DNA of 64,000 nucleotides from Diphasiastrum complanatum (Eukaryota; Streptophyta; Lycopodiopsida; Lycopodiales; Lycopodiaceae): contig CM055099.1 of assembly GCA_029204225.1 (NCBI GenBank), positions 66,181,852 through 66,245,851 of the forward strand, read 5' to 3'. The notes under the pieces were generated by a model. The model had not been told where the DNA came from. It ran no database searches and saw only the letters and a list, made by a program, of their open reading frames with translations. Positions within the stretch are counted from its first letter, which is position 1, and each line of letters starts with the position of its first letter. This document shows positions 1 through 16,551 of this stretch, in pieces. A program made the position numbers and the translations under genes.

Positions 1-1450
1 AGAAAGTCGAAAAATGTGAAAAAAAGAACTGAAAAACTCCAAAAATTTAAATGGGCGTCGGATGCAAAAATGTGACATGCAAGATATGGAAAAAAATCCA
101 AAAACTCGAAGAAAAAAAAATCGAAAACTTGAAAAAAAGTTGAAAAAACCCAAAAACCTTGAAAGAAAACACTTAAAAAATCAAATAACTCAAAAAATGC
201 TAAGATTTGGAAAAACGCAAAAGTTATGAAGTCTCGAAAAACCTGAGCAATCCGAAAATTAGAAAAACTTGAAAACTTGAAATTTAAGAAATATTGAAAG
301 ACCCAAAAATGAGAAAATCTCCAAAATCTGGAGGGTGGAAAAGTTGCAAACAGTTGAACAAGTAGGGAGGTCGAAAAAATTGCAACGGGTCGAAAAAATT
401 GCAACGGGTCGATAAAATTTCAAAGAGGCAGAAAATTGCAAAGGGTTGAAAAAATTGGAAAGGGATCAAAAATTAAGGGTCAGATGGAGGGTGATAGATG
501 CAATGAAAAAATGAGAGTCGTCGGATGCAATGAGGGGCGTTGAAAAAAATTCGAAAACCTGAAAATGGTGAAGAACTCGAAAAAAAAATTGGTGAAAAGT
601 TCGAAAAAATGATGACAAACTCGAAAAATGGTAAAACAAACTCGAAAAATGGTGAAAATGATGAAAAATTCAAAAAAAAATGGTGAAAAGCTCAAAATAT
701 AGTGAAAAATTCAAATATTTGAGAATGTCAAAAATTCTAAACAACTGTCGGATGGGATCGTTTGTCAGATGCAATTTTCAAAAAGAGTTTATTTTTTATT
801 TTTATTTTTTGCAGGTCGTCGGATGCAATTGTCAGAGAAAGTCTTGTTCTGCAGTTTGTCGGATGCAATCGTCGGACACAATTTTTCTGGAAAAATCTTG
901 AAAAAATCGAAACTGGAATAAACTCGATAAATTTGTGGTAAAAAACTCGAGAACTCGAAAAATTTAAAAACGTCGGATGCAATGGGGAATCAGAACAGCG
1001 GATGCAAAAATGGGTGACGGATGGAAAGTGGCGGATGCAATCAAAGTGGACTGGCGAATGCAATTGCAGAGGGAGCGTCGGATGGAATAACGAAAATCCA
1101 GTAAAAACTCGAAAAATGAGAAAATTTCGATTACCGGAAGAATTTTGAAAAACTCGAAAACTATAAAAAAACGGCGGATACATGTTGGATGCAATCTGAA
1201 GGTCATCGGATGGAATTTAGATGGGCGTCGGATGCAAAGTGAGATGGATGTCATATGCAAAGTGGAATTGGTTTGTCGAATACAACAGTAATGCAGAGTG
1301 AAAGTGGAATGCAGTTACAAATAGAGTGTGAAAAAAATTGGTGAAAAATTCAAAAAAATGATGACAAACTCGAAAAATGGTAAAAAGCACAAAAAATGAG
1401 AAGAAACTCTGGAAATTGTCTGTCGAACGCAATTTGTTAAGGCTGTTCGT
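1..1450. repeat. A-rich degenerate interspersed repeat with GTCGGATGCAA motif
   Basis: The whole stretch is A-rich and built from two recurring words: a TCGAAAAA/ACTCGAAAAATGG type word and a GTCGGATGCAA type word. I count about 17 matches or near matches of the second word, for example near 57, 520, 819, 858, 972, 1031, 1183 and 1227, at irregular spacing. The open frames here are products of this composition and are not genes. It looks like a decayed satellite or minisatellite; I do not recognise a family. It continues to the left window edge, so its full length is unknown. Confidence 0.6.
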
Positions 1451-3539
<2,089 letters not shown>

Positions 3540-4342
3540 TATTCATTTCTTCTCTATGCCAAAAGGCATATAAGACTAATAATGTACATGTCAAGTATGT
3601 AGTAATAGTGGGAGTGTATGAAATGTCTCCGAAACAGTAACCGAAATAACATATCTAAATACTATGAACTAAAATAAATGTGATGATATATGAAACATGA
3701 AACATGTGGGAGCATGAGATATGACACTATCATCCAGTCCATTCTTGCCGATGTTATAGAAAGATGTAATACAAACTGCCGAATGAAGGGCCACTGGTGG
3801 TCGCTATGATGTCGTCTAGGGGGATGAGGTATCCTCGTGATAGGTCGAGTAGCTCGTGCTTGCTTTGGTACTTGAATAATTATGTAGATAGCAAGCTGTT
3901 GAAATAGCTTTAGCCCAAAAGTTCTTGGTGAGCTGAGAATTTGGCATCATTGATTGTGCTACATTTAGTAATGTTCAGTTCTTCTTTTCGGCTACTCCAT
4001 TCTAGTGTGGTGTGTAGCTGGTGGTGAATTGATGATGAATGCCGAATGATGCTAGATAGTCGGACGTCTCATCTGACAAGAACTCTCCACCACTATCTAT
4101 ACGAAAATTTTTGAGTCATCGACCAATCTATGTCTCAACGAACTGTTTGAAGTCTTTGAAATAGTTGAATGCTTCAAACTTGTCCTTAATGAACATAATG
4201 CTCGTAAATCTCGAATAATCATTGATAAAAGTGATAAAATATAGTGCTGAACCCAGAGAGGGAGTACTCATAGGGCCACACAGATCACTATGTATCAATT
4301 CTAGAATAGACTTAGACCTCACACCAGCATATTTGAAGTATG

Positions 4343-4815
4343 TCTACTTCGGTGACTCAAGTGCACTGCAGATCGAAGGCAAAGATCTATTCACCTTTAT
4401 CTTCCAAATGGTAAATTGACCTTTCTCAAGGATGTACTTTACATACCCAAGCTGACCAAGAATTTATTGTCAGCTAGCAAGCTCACTGATCAAGGCTGTA
4501 GAGCCATGTTCAATTCAAGACAATGTACCATTCTGGACAAGAACGATAAAGAAATCTTCTCTGAAAATAGAGAAGGTAATTTGTATATTATGAGTCACGA
4601 ATACGCACTTTCAACTAACTGAGTATTTCAAATGCCCAATTATGGCATCAAAGATTAGGACATCAAAATATGAGATCAATCTTATATATGCATCACAATA
4701 GTATGGTTAAGGATTTAAATTTTAATGCTGCCTCCACTGACATTCGACATGTATGTGATATGTGCCTACTAGGCAGATATCCTAGATCAAGATTCCCAAA
4801 AGGACAAGCTGCTAT
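4343..4815 (+). mobile_element. Inverted Copia pre-integrase segment
   Basis: The plus strand reads VLYIPKLTKNLLSASKL, then a WHQRLGHQNMRS zinc-binding start and CDMCLLGRYPRSRFPKGQAA. This is the GAG-pre-integrase domain (His/Cys zinc module) of a Copia polyprotein. It occupies exactly the gap between protease and integrase of the surrounding minus-strand element but is reversed, so an internal inversion explains it better than an independent insertion. Confidence 0.8.
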
Positions 4816-5854
4816 GACTTACATGAAGTCATGTGCTGAGAAGCACTAGAATCGAGATACCAATCATTTGCATCTCTAATGGGTACATCTTGTATCATTA
4901 GCAATGTTGGGTCTTCAAGACAGGTTCTGGCAGAATCAGATCCTCCATCCTACTGCATCTTCTTCTTTGTTTCGTTATGCTTGAGAACTTGACAATCCTA
5001 AATGTCGTGGTTGGTTCTCTTGCAGTACTTGCAAAAATGTTTGGTCTTAGGCTTTTGATGCTATCGATTGTGTTGTTTTGATTGTGCTATCAATTGTGTT
5101 GTTGTGATTGCTGGTCTTAATCAGTTTGCTTAGCTTTTGTCTTCTTGTCATTTGAAGATTTCTTCTTCGGGAGTTGTTCCTTATTCGAATAGAGAGCGAT
5201 TATGTCTTCAAATTCGAAGTGGATAAGCTTTTTATTCTTACTTCTTCCTGCAATAAACTTGATGTCATCTTTGCCAAAGACAGTTCAGGAGTTTTGCTAA
5301 GTAGCAATTCTAGATTGTCGTAAGAGGGAGGAAGACTAGACAGAAAAGACATGTTAGCATCTTCGTCTAATATTGGTGAACCTACTACAACTAACTGATT
5401 GAGTAGTTGTTTGAATTCGTTTAGATGATCAGTAACTAAGGTCCTTTTACTCATCTTGAGCAACAAGAACTTCTTCCTCAAGAAGAGGTGAGTTGATACA
5501 TCTGTCGTTTTGTATAGACCAATAAGAATGTCCCATGCCTCTTTGGAGCTGGAACAATTAGCTACGTGAGCTATTTGTGAATCTTTAAGATTTAGAGATA
5601 CAATGACAAGAGCTTTGCCATCCTTAGCTTCTCAGGCGATCATCATGTCTGGTTATAGCCGGCTTGGCTATTGAACCGTTGACGTATCCCCAGAGTTCTT
5701 TTTCTGCGAGTATCATCTTCATCTTGAATTTTCACATGTGGAAGTCATCACCGTTAAACTTGTTGATCAAGCGGATTTTTGAAGATGTTCCTTCCATGAT
5801 GAATGATCTAACTATAGTAAACAGTTTCAAATACTAATAGTAGTTTGGAACGAT

Positions 5855-5867
5855 GGCTATGATACCA
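5855..5867 (-). other. Copia primer-binding site (tRNA-iMet type)
   Basis: The minus strand reads TGGTATCATAGCC, one base off the usual plant Copia site TGGTATCAGAGC that pairs with the 3' end of initiator tRNA-Met. It lies three bases inside the end of the LTR (CACCCAAACA), as expected, which fixes the element's orientation and 5' end. Confidence 0.8.
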
Positions 5868-5870
5868 CTT

Positions 5871-7420
<1,550 letters not shown>

Positions 7421-7429
7421 AGACAGATG

Positions 7430-8562
7430 ACTGAGTCAGTCCACCAAAGAGATTAGATAGGTTGTGGAATTACTGTGAGTTGGTTTAACATTTATGAAGT
7501 TCAATTCAGAAATTTTATATGCTAATGCAGTATGTTCATGATGTTCCTCATGCGTCAAAGCCAGTCGTCATCTGATTAGAAACTAAGGAGTTGTAGACGT
7601 CCGCGTTCTGATCAGAATGAGTGGACGAGCGTAAGCATGCAATAGTTCAGTGTAATCAATAGTACAGTGAAATTTTGAACAACACAAAAATGATTACAGC
7701 CAGAATATCGGCGTAACTTGGATGTTGAATATCTTTCGATCAAACGAATAAGTTTGCATCACGGAGCATTAAAGGTTGATGTGTGCAGAAGATGTATTTA
7801 TAGCTGCATCCTTGTATTTACAAGAATAGTTAACTAATCCATAATTACAAGACTAGTTTAGCTTTAACTATGTACTTGGTCGTGTACTTCGTAAATATTT
7901 AGAGTACAGTGACATCCCTATAGGCGTACATGGGTCAGGCAACTTGAGATCGCTGACTGGACAAGAATGTCACATACTTCACATTTTTCGCATTTATTGG
8001 GAAGTAGCTGGAGACGGCTCTCGTCAAAATAGAGCGCCTTTGCATTTTTCGCATTCTGCAAAAACACTAAGGTGTTGGAAAAAAAAAAACCAAAGGTGTT
8101 GAACAAAATCCAAATGTGTTGAAACTGATGCCGCAACAGTCACATTTTGCATTCATCGCATTTTGAAAAAACGCAAAAAAGCCGACAAATAGTCTACCTT
8201 TTTGAAATAGTTGAAAACAAGTCACTGTCGAGAAATTAGAAAATGTGAACTATGCGACAAACAATTTATTTCTACAGACTATTACGACAAATAATGTATT
8301 TCTGCAAACTTATAGAAAATCATGATTTATTGAAGTCGTTGAAGCTGGCCAAGTTTTCAATGATTCTCAAATTCTTGAACTTGACATTTGAATAGTTCGG
8401 CTATCTGAATTCTGTGATTTGTGCATAAATCAAATGAGTAGACGTAGAACCAAAAGAGGTTTCATATGACCCTAGATCAATTGATCAATAAACGAGTAGG
8501 AAGAATCTTGAAATAAAAAATAGTATTTACCAAGGAGAAAACCGTGGACTTAATTTCCAACA
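7430..8562 (-). repeat. 3' LTR of a minus-strand Copia element (outer end not resolved)
   Basis: On the minus strand the LTR begins TGTTGGAAATTAAG at 8562, directly after the polypurine tract. A TATA-like CTATAAATA lies near 7796-7803. The CA end was not located with certainty, so the lower boundary is approximate. The start matches the TGTTGGA-type starts at 43741 and 46050, which suggests related LTR families. Confidence 0.6.
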
Positions 8563-8572
8563 GTCCCCCTTA
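8563..8572 (-). other. Polypurine tract
   Basis: The minus strand reads TAAGGGGGAC immediately before the TGTTGG start of the LTR. This is the expected priming site for plus-strand DNA synthesis and marks the 3' end of the internal region of the Copia copy at 8.6-10.9 kb. Confidence 0.7.
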
Positions 8573-10870
8573 AGGTCATTGTTGGTGCCTTGGTGTCTTC
8601 GTCAGATTTAGCATGCTGAAAGACTTTTTATGCTTGATCTTGGGAAGCGCTTTGGTGAGTATGTCTGCAAATATTTCTATTGTGGAGCAGTATTGAAGAA
8701 TCACTTGTCCTGAAAAAAACTTTTTCCCAAATGAAATGATACTGATTTCTATGTGCTTATACTTGCCATGAAATATGGGATTCAAAGATAGTGAAATATA
8801 GCTCAAATTGTCACCCATAATGGTGGTTGGCTGAAACTGAGTGTGATGTAAGTCGATAAGTAACAACCTGATCCATGTAGCTTCTTTTGAAGCTTGACAT
8901 GCTGCGATGTGATCCTGGGAAGCACTTTGGCGAATATGTCTGCAACCATTTCTATTGTGGGACTGTATTGAAGAATCACTTGTCCTGAAGAAACTTTTTC
9001 CCGAATGAATTGATACTTGATTTCTATGTGCTTATACTTGCCATGAAATCTGGGATTCAAAGATAGTGAAATACAGCTCAAATTGTCACACATAATGGTG
9101 GTTGGCTGAAACTGAGTGTGATGTAAGTCAATAAGTAGCAACCTGATCCATGTAGCTTCTTTTGAAGCTTGACATGCTGCGATGTGATCCTGGGAAGCGC
9201 TTTGGCGAATATGTCTGCAACCATTTCTACAGCAGTATTGAAGAATCAGTTGTCCTGAAAAAACCTTTTCCCAAATGAAATGATACTGGATTTCTATGTG
9301 CTTAGACTTGCCATGAAATATGAGATTCAGAGACAGTGAAATAGAGCTCAATTTGTCACACAGAATGGTGGTTGGCTGAAACTGAGTGTGATGTAAGTCG
9401 AGAAGTAACAACATGATCCATATAGCTTCTTTTGAAGCTTGACATGCTGTGATGTACTCTGCCTCGGTTGAAGAAAGCGTGACTGATTTCTGCTTTCTTG
9501 AATTCCACGAAATCGGTCCCCTCTACTAGATAGAAATAGAACCCGAAGATAGATTTTCTGATAGAGACTGTCCCTCTCCAATCTGAGTTGGAGTAGAATC
9601 ATAGGGGACGAGTGGGGGATATCATTTCCATCATAATATAAAATGTGATCTAGACTTCCTTGAATGTACTTCATTACTCTCTTTAATGCTTTCCAATGAG
9701 AGATCCTAGGAATAGACATGTATTGACTTAACATGCTAACAATGTATGCTAGATCTGGTCTGGTGCACAACATGGCATACATTAAAGACCCTATAAGTGA
9801 ATGATAAGGGTACTTCCCTAAGTTGAGTACTTCATGTTCAGAATCAACACAAGAAGGTTTAGTCAATACTATACTTGGATCCATTAGTGTGTCAATCGGT
9901 TTGCAATCAGACATATGAAATTTTTCTAGAATATCTTCTAGATATATCTGCTGACTAAGATAGATCTTCTTTTGAAGTCTATTTATAGTAATGTGAACTC
10001 ATAGCAAAGAATGAACATCGCCTAGATCAGTCATGTCAAATTCTTTTGACAGATCACTCTTAGTAGTGTGCAGTAAAGAAGTGTCGTTAGATAGAATAAA
10101 TGCATCATCTAAATAAAGAGCTATGTGAATTGAATGGACACCTATATGCTTAAAATAAACATTACAGTCAGCTGAATTGATTGAATAACCCAATTGAACA
10201 AGATAACCATTGATTCTTTCGAACCAAGCCCTTGTGGCATGTTCCAAGCCATAGATCACTTTGTGCATCTTGCACACTTTGTGCTCTTGGCCTTTGACTT
10301 TGAAACCTTCCGGCTGGAAGGTATACAACTTCTCTTCGACGTAGCCGTTGAGAAATGTTGGCTTGACATCCATCTGATGCATCTCAAGGTCTTCCGCAAC
10401 TACTAACGCGATCATAGTCCTGATTGACTGCATTTTGACAACATGACTGTAAATTTCTTGATAATCCACTTCTTGGACTTGAGTGAATCCTTTAGCCACC
10501 AACCGTGCTTTCCATTTTGCAATGGAACCATAAAAGTTGATCTTCTTCTTGAAGATCCACTTGTTGTTGATAACACTCTTGTGAGTGGGGAAGTTCACCA
10601 ATGTCCCCAGGTCTCGTTCATCAAAAAGTGAGTTGTACTCACTTTCCATAGCTTCTTGCCACTTCACAACATCCTTAGAGTTAATTGCTTCAATAGGGTC
10701 TCTGGATCTTCTAATGAAGTCCAGAAAGACAGGAACTGTTCGGATCTGCGAGGATCTTCAGACAGTCGGTTGACCAGATTGCGATGGTACTTCTTCTTGA
10801 AATTGTCTGTTCGAGCTAGCTTGGTCTGGTCTCGTGATAGGTACTGTCTGTTAAAAATTCACAATTCTAG
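8573..10870 (-). mobile_element. Ty1/Copia relic: reverse transcriptase and RNase H
   Basis: The minus strand from about 10870 carries the Copia reverse transcriptase (KWQEAMESEYNSL, KWIFKKKINFYGSIAKWKAR, MHQMDVK, and the catalytic box as YLDD where YVDD is usual), then the connection domain (CKPIDTLMDPS, HSLIGSLMYAMLCTRPDLAY) and RNase H. The gag, protease and integrase parts are absent, so it is 5' truncated. At least one frameshift separates the reverse transcriptase from RNase H, and the 3' coding end is triplicated (8641-9450). It cannot be active on its own. Confidence 0.88.
8641..9450 (-). repeat. Three tandem 275-bp copies of the RNase H C-terminal end
   Basis: The words TGGGAAGCGC/TGGGAAGCAC recur at 8641, 8916 and 9191, giving a period of exactly 275 bp. 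Each unit encodes the same RNase H end (HHTQFQPTTI, SISLSLN, FHGK.KHIEI, ADI..K.LP). Since 275 is not a multiple of three, each unit shifts frame, and the third has lost about a dozen bases near 9230. Units differ by scattered substitutions, so the duplication is not very recent. Confidence 0.85.
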
Positions 10871-13430
10871 CTTGACTAGTTTTGGTCATATGACTTGTAA
10901 ATAGTTAGATGGTCATGATGTGGCTTGTCACACGTGCCAAATAGCATAGGATTCCATTCATAAGGATGTTCTCAAGTAGACCTAAGTGTTAGAACCTTTG
11001 GAATGAGTCCAAATTATGCTTAGATACAAGGGAGAAAAAATAGGAGCTATTTTTGGTAATTTTTGCATTGTTGAGGGATCTCCAAGATTCCAACCCTAAC
11101 TTGGTAGGGATGAAAGATCCACCAAAATTAGCATTAGGGATAGGTTTAGGGCTACTCATACCTGCCCAAAATCGTGATGGATCATGTATATATAGGTGAT
11201 GATATCTCACCAAAATCAATCAAGCAATTTCATGTTTTTTCTCTCATAATGGTGCAATTGCTCTCTATGTTCATAATTGTTTGAGTACTTGTGATTACTA
11301 ATGATTATAGGATTGAATGTAGGTCTGGTGTACAGTACTCAGACTGTGGGAGGCCGTACTTTCACACGTGTGAAGCCTTCTTCAAGGATTTGGGCCATTT
11401 AGTGAGGTTCAAGCATAGATTTTTGATGGATTTTGATGGTTCAACTTGTGCTAATCTTATGAAATCATAATCTATTGTTTCCCTCATCATTTCAAGTGTT
11501 TTAGTATCCTTATTTGCTGTAATTTTTACACTGTCGGCTGCTCGGCTTCTATAGCTGTAGCTGCAATTTCTGGAGAAGAAACATCATGATTGGAAGATTG
11601 AATGCTACATAAAATATGATGAAATGTCACAACATCATTTATCGATGGTTGTTGAAAGTCATAGAATGTATCTTCATTTTGCACTGCCTTTGTTCTTAGC
11701 ACTTGACCTTGTCAATTGACTAAAGACTTATGAAATTGTGCATATGAAAACTAGACCTATATAATGATATTATTTGTGAAAAAAGCACCAAAGAAAAGCT
11801 TTGGGGTTTGAGTTTTAGGCGTGGGAAAAAAAATCATTCAAGAGATACATTCATTTTGATTTTTATGTAAAATAGAACTCTCTTTCAAGAGAAACTTCAA
11901 ACAAATTCAAGAAGAAAATTAATGGGTGGATGAAAGCAATTACAAAGTTCACCTATATTGCTACATAGGTATAGGCAATTGAAACAACCTTCAAGCTTAA
12001 GTCAAATCTTTTATTCGATTCAAATATGCGACATTCGATTTTTAGGTTATCAATGTTGCAATAATATCAACAATGTTAGCATTGAATTGCAAGATATGCT
12101 TCATACTTGGGATAAAAAGGATGCAAGCACATTACAATTATATGGAAAATTTTATTATGAGTGAACGTTTATGGAATATAAAAGTCTTATCAAATAGAGA
12201 GTATAAGTGTGTATATATTGTATATTAATTCTAAGATCTTAAATTTTTTTATAAGAAAAAAAGGTGGATCATACACTAGAGGTGTCATAAAATAAAGAAT
12301 AGAAAGTCTATTTTTGTTACAAGAATGCATGTCATCCAATTTTTCACGTATTTGTATACATGTTTGGATACATATTCCAAATATGAAAAGTAAGTGGAAC
12401 GAGGTTGTGATAACACATCATCTTATCCCTTAATGCGACTTTTCATTTGTATGAAAGTGACATCACGAGAGCAATACTAACATTTATATTTTCAAAGATC
12501 CCACAACCGCCACAATCTCATGCGATCCACAAAGTACATTTTTTATCAATTCTTTAGTTCCACTATAACAAAGTCATGATTTTTTCACTTACAAAACCTC
12601 TTGAAAATATAGACATTATGTAGTATGATTTATTTTAGATTACTTTTTTATGTTTTAGTTTCAAATTTAGATATAAAAAAAGTAGCTTGTGAAAAGCTTT
12701 CATAATCTACGGATATGAGGTGCACTATTGTTCTTGAAATCAAAATGAATTTTAAAATAGCAAAGCATTGTCACTTGAAGTATACTATTACATCTGCTTA
12801 CACATTTTACAACATAATTTGATAATGCCAAGCATTCATCATTCATATGGTTGAAATTGTGTTTCAAGTATGGAGTTGGAGGCTTTTGGAGATTCAAGAA
12901 TATATGACATATTGTTATATTGTGCCTTTACATTACATCATAGAGTTAAAAATAAATAAAAATGGATGGATCTTATAATATTGCGAATACATGAATAGAA
13001 TGTGTCTTGTCAATCTTAGTGAAATGAAGTAACTAACATGGTATGCCATTGAGTTTTACTTGCACACTATTTTATGACAAATCTTGTTGGATACTTACTT
13101 CCATATATGTGTTAGTGCAAATATGTACATGTTTCATCCTTGTCTTTCTCCCCTCCCTTATTTCCCTTAACTTGGAAGCTTTACTTCTTGGAGATTTCAA
13201 CACTAGGGATAAAATTCGATCCTCAGTTTTGAACTTTTCAGGAGTATAATGTTATCTAGCATATGGAGATTACAAATTAGCCTAGTTTTCACTAGTGATC
13301 AAACACCACTCATGATGGAGGCCTCACATTATCATGTGCAAACTTTATATACACTTTTTGTTAAAACTTAAAATTTGGACTACTTTCCCTCTTGCAAGAG
13401 GTGTTTTTGTCGTTATTATACTTTTTAAAA
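10871..13430. other. Unassigned intergenic DNA
   Basis: No gene, RNA or transposon family could be supported. Composition is AT-rich with only short scattered open frames. A TATATATA-like site near 11190 with CTCTCATAATGG downstream could be an LTR promoter, but no terminal repeats were found. Confidence 0.3.
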
Positions 13431-14300
13431 CCTAGCATTTGTCGAAAAGAAGAAGAAGTTGTATATTAGTCGAATACCTATTCAAAAATGATAGTTTGAA
13501 TGACTATTCGATACCAATAGTACGATAGTCAATAGCAGAAACAATAGTTAATGTAATAACAGAATTCTTTTGATATTATCATAAATACAATATTACTATC
13601 TTTCACAAGTGCAGAAAATGAACGACAGAGAAAGATTACTTCATTGCCAATTATCAAAACTCAGATCATAATATAATGAATAACAGAAACAGTAGAATAA
13701 GACAAGCCATGTGTTGAATTGTCGAATGCAATATGTATTGCTAGATGATGAAAAATACATCCATTGTCTACTCTGATTGCATTAGAATAATAGTGCAATT
13801 TATTCTACTATAAATTCCACTCTTACACAAGTTGTAATGGGGATAGCTTATTAATGATCAGTCTACGCCTATGGTGGAACAAAGATGAGAAGAAAAAGAA
13901 TGAATACTTCTAATGAACAATGGTTACTGAACTTGTTGATTGTTGATAACAATAAAATGAACTAATATAATGATCTAATTATAGTTGTTGATGGCACAAC
14001 CCTAATGGAATGTGTCGTAATCCACCTGGCGAGTGCCACATGGAGTTAAGGGACTAGATCTGAAATATATAGTGGATAAGACTCCACTATCAAATCTGCT
14101 TCAGTCATTATTTGATAACCCATGACAATTGATTCGACTCGACAATACATGTATTTCTATAGACGGTCTTCGACACCTTCAACATTGTCTCAACAATGTG
14201 AGTAAAACCGCATAGTAGTTCCACATTACAGAATGATTTCAAGAATGAAATATAGCAGCATCAATCTATATTAATAGGTAGAGATAGGCATTTATTACTT
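13431..14300. other. Possible LTR-like unique segment
   Basis: On the minus strand a TGTTGAAGGTGTCG start at 14184 is of the Copia LTR type, and the segment resembles LTRs in length and composition. I could not find a matching CA end with a target-site duplication, nor a second copy, so the call is weak. Confidence 0.2.
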
Positions 14301-15830
14301 CAAAACCAAACATTGGGCTCGCCCTTCCTAATTTGTCTTTTTAGATGTGCTTTATGAGGAGGGTCCTAGTCTTCTATACATTTTGTAAATTTTGTCCATA
14401 CCAAATAGTGTGTAGTTGATTTTAAAAAAAAAAGCACGAGAGAGTTCGTGCTTAGTTTTTTGAGTCATTTTTGTTGCTCCTTATCAGTTCTTGCTTTATA
14501 TGCTTAGACTCTTGCCCATTTATAATGCCCTTATCAATTGCAAGACTTTTTATGTCATCCCAATACTTAGGGTATTTTCACACAAAAGCGGTCCAAATAG
14601 TGACATTGATGTTGATTCACACTTATCCCCTTCATCAGCCCTCCCCCCCCCAAAGAATTTCAAAGGCTCCTAATAGATAGGGGCCCTAGGAATTATGGAG
14701 ATGTTGAGGAGTTCTCCATGCCATATCCCATGTCAACATTTTTTAAGCCAAGTCATCTTCCGCATGGGGGACATCACTTTTCTATGTGAAATGGAATAAG
14801 GACCTTATTATTTTCTCTCTCCAATGAACATTGAGTTTTTTTTGCCAAATAGACATCCCTACAACTATGTTTTTGAAATACATGTGTGGGCAGGCGAGGA
14901 CTTCCTAATGGTTGGTAATCGCCATGAAGATAAACTTTTTTCTGTTTGGAAATGCTTAAAAAATACAATTGAAAAGCATCAAAGACATATGGTGGAGTAG
15001 GTGTGAGAAACCTCATTGGGACGGATGTGTGAAATCCTTGTCATTCATAAATACATTACTAAAAATAAAATGTGCAAATGTAAGCATGATTCTTGAAGTA
15101 CGTTCCACTTTCTTTTCTTTTCTATAACACAATCAACATATATGGATAACTATTTGGCAAGAGCTCCAAAGCATTGTTAACTTTAAACTGCTTAACATTA
15201 CTACTTCAGCTTTTAGTTGGGACATTATACTATTAGTAGTAAGTTGAAGAGTTTTCTTAATTATTGATGGTGATGCAAGAGTTGATTTTTTTTTTAATCT
15301 TCTTCTTATAATAAGGCTCCTTTTTCAATTTCTTGCATAAATTATACCTATTTGTCTTATATCATGTTGTAGCTTCAACGCTACCAATGTATTGGATGTA
15401 CACTTAACATCACATAATATGGCCAAGCCAAGAAAGAGCACAAGACTCCAAAAGTCCACTTGCACAACAACCTGAAATTGAGCTCGCACCTATGTGGGCA
15501 TTGTTCTAACTCTTATCCAACTCGACATTTGCGGAGGATCAATTTATCGTATATCTTGTTGTAGCTTCAATAGAGTATTAACCTACGTGTCACATCTTTC
15601 TTTTATCATGATATGGGTTTGACATTCGACCTCTTGTATAGGTCAGTGGGATGAGTTGGGTATGAGAGAAATCTCTATCACACTAGGCTTAAATCCCTCC
15701 TACTACATAATTAAATCTTGGAGCCTTGTGCTCCGTGTTTACGCTTGGCCTACTATTTGATTTACAATGTATATTCGTGGATAACAAATGTTAGTAGAAT
15801 GTAGTAACTGTGATATTGTACTTATCTCAC
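14301..15830. other. Unassigned intergenic DNA
   Basis: There is a run of ten C residues near 14643-14652 and one 80-codon minus-strand frame (15016-14774) without recognisable features. I see nothing else to support a feature. Confidence 0.3.
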
Positions 15831-15835
15831 ATCTT

Positions 15836-15995
15836 TTGGATAAGGCCTTGGGCAACAACATTGCTGCTCATACTTAGTTAGAAAACAAAAAGGAACTATT
15901 GAGGTGAGAATCTCATTTGGATAAGGTCTTGGGCAACATCATTTTTGTTCATATTTAGTTAAAAAACAAAAAAAAATTATCCAAGTGAGAATATG
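15836..15995. repeat. Two tandem 81-bp units
   Basis: The word TTGGATAAGGYCTTGGGCAA starts at 15836 and again at 15917, followed in both by a similar CATACTTAGTTA/CATATTTAGTTA stretch. The period is 81 bp. Confidence 0.75.
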
Positions 15996-16057
15996 ACAAG
16001 GTGATATGTACAGATAACAAAGCCTTTCCTTTATTTGCAAAATTTCTCTCGTCTTGT

Positions 16058-16303
16058 ATGTAGTGAACAGATTTAGCTAGTTTCAAGTACACATTTCCAT
16101 GTAAAGAGCCAATCACCACAAGGAGGCTTGGAATATGAAGTCCATATCTTCCATTTTGAATGAAGGCTATCATTTTATGACATGTAGTGAATAGATTTAG
16201 CTAGCTTCAAGTACACATTTTCATGTAAAGAGCCACTCACCACAAGGAGGCTTGGAATATGAAGTCCATATCTTCCATATGAATGGAGTCTATCATATTC
16301 TGA
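16058..16303. repeat. Two tandem 124-bp units
   Basis: ATGTAGTGAA(C/T)AGATTTAGC begins at 16058 and at 16182, and the whole 124 bp that follows is repeated with few differences, including CACAAGGAGGCTTGGAATAT in each. It is a local duplication with no recognised coding content. Confidence 0.85.
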
Positions 16304-16548
16304 CAGGCGCCTTCATGATAAGATACTTGTTCATTGTGCTTTTTAAATGAAATATAAAGAGACCTAAATTATTAACTTATTTAGAGAGGCTTTCAAATGA
16401 AGTTTGACCTATTCCTTCAACTTTTCAGTTCAAAGAGTAGCATATATTGGAGTTTGGCTAGCATTAGAAAACTTTTTTACCTTTGAAAGGCAAACATGCC
16501 CTTGACGGGGATTTGCAACTTGCAAATTCAAGCCTAACTACAACCAAG

Positions 16549-16551
<3 letters not shown>

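Larger units (their letters stand above)
3720..5870 (-). mobile_element. Ty1/Copia relic: gag, protease, inverted pre-integrase, integrase
   Basis: Reading the minus strand from 5870 down: a primer-binding site, gag (about 5480-5200, with the family word LPPSYDNLELLL), a decayed zinc knuckle near 5030 (CKYCKRTNH), an aspartic protease core WYLDSSASQHMT near 4850, then integrase at 4322-3720 (HSDLCGPM, FINDYSRF, and a TPEWSSRKEE-like end). The GAG-pre-integrase segment expected between protease and integrase is present but on the opposite strand at about 4343-4815. Several stop codons and frame changes break the polyprotein, and reverse transcriptase and RNase H are missing. It is a dead, rearranged copy. 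In life such a polyprotein packages, cuts and integrates the element's own cDNA. Confidence 0.85.

Noticed and set aside
8641-9450. CRISPR-like or satellite array
   Set aside because: The units are 275 bp tandem copies of Copia coding sequence without spacers, in a plant genome.
13431-14195. Solo LTR on the minus strand
   Set aside because: A TGTTGAAGG start is present, but I found no matching CA end with target-site duplication and no second copy, so I left it as a weak segment only.
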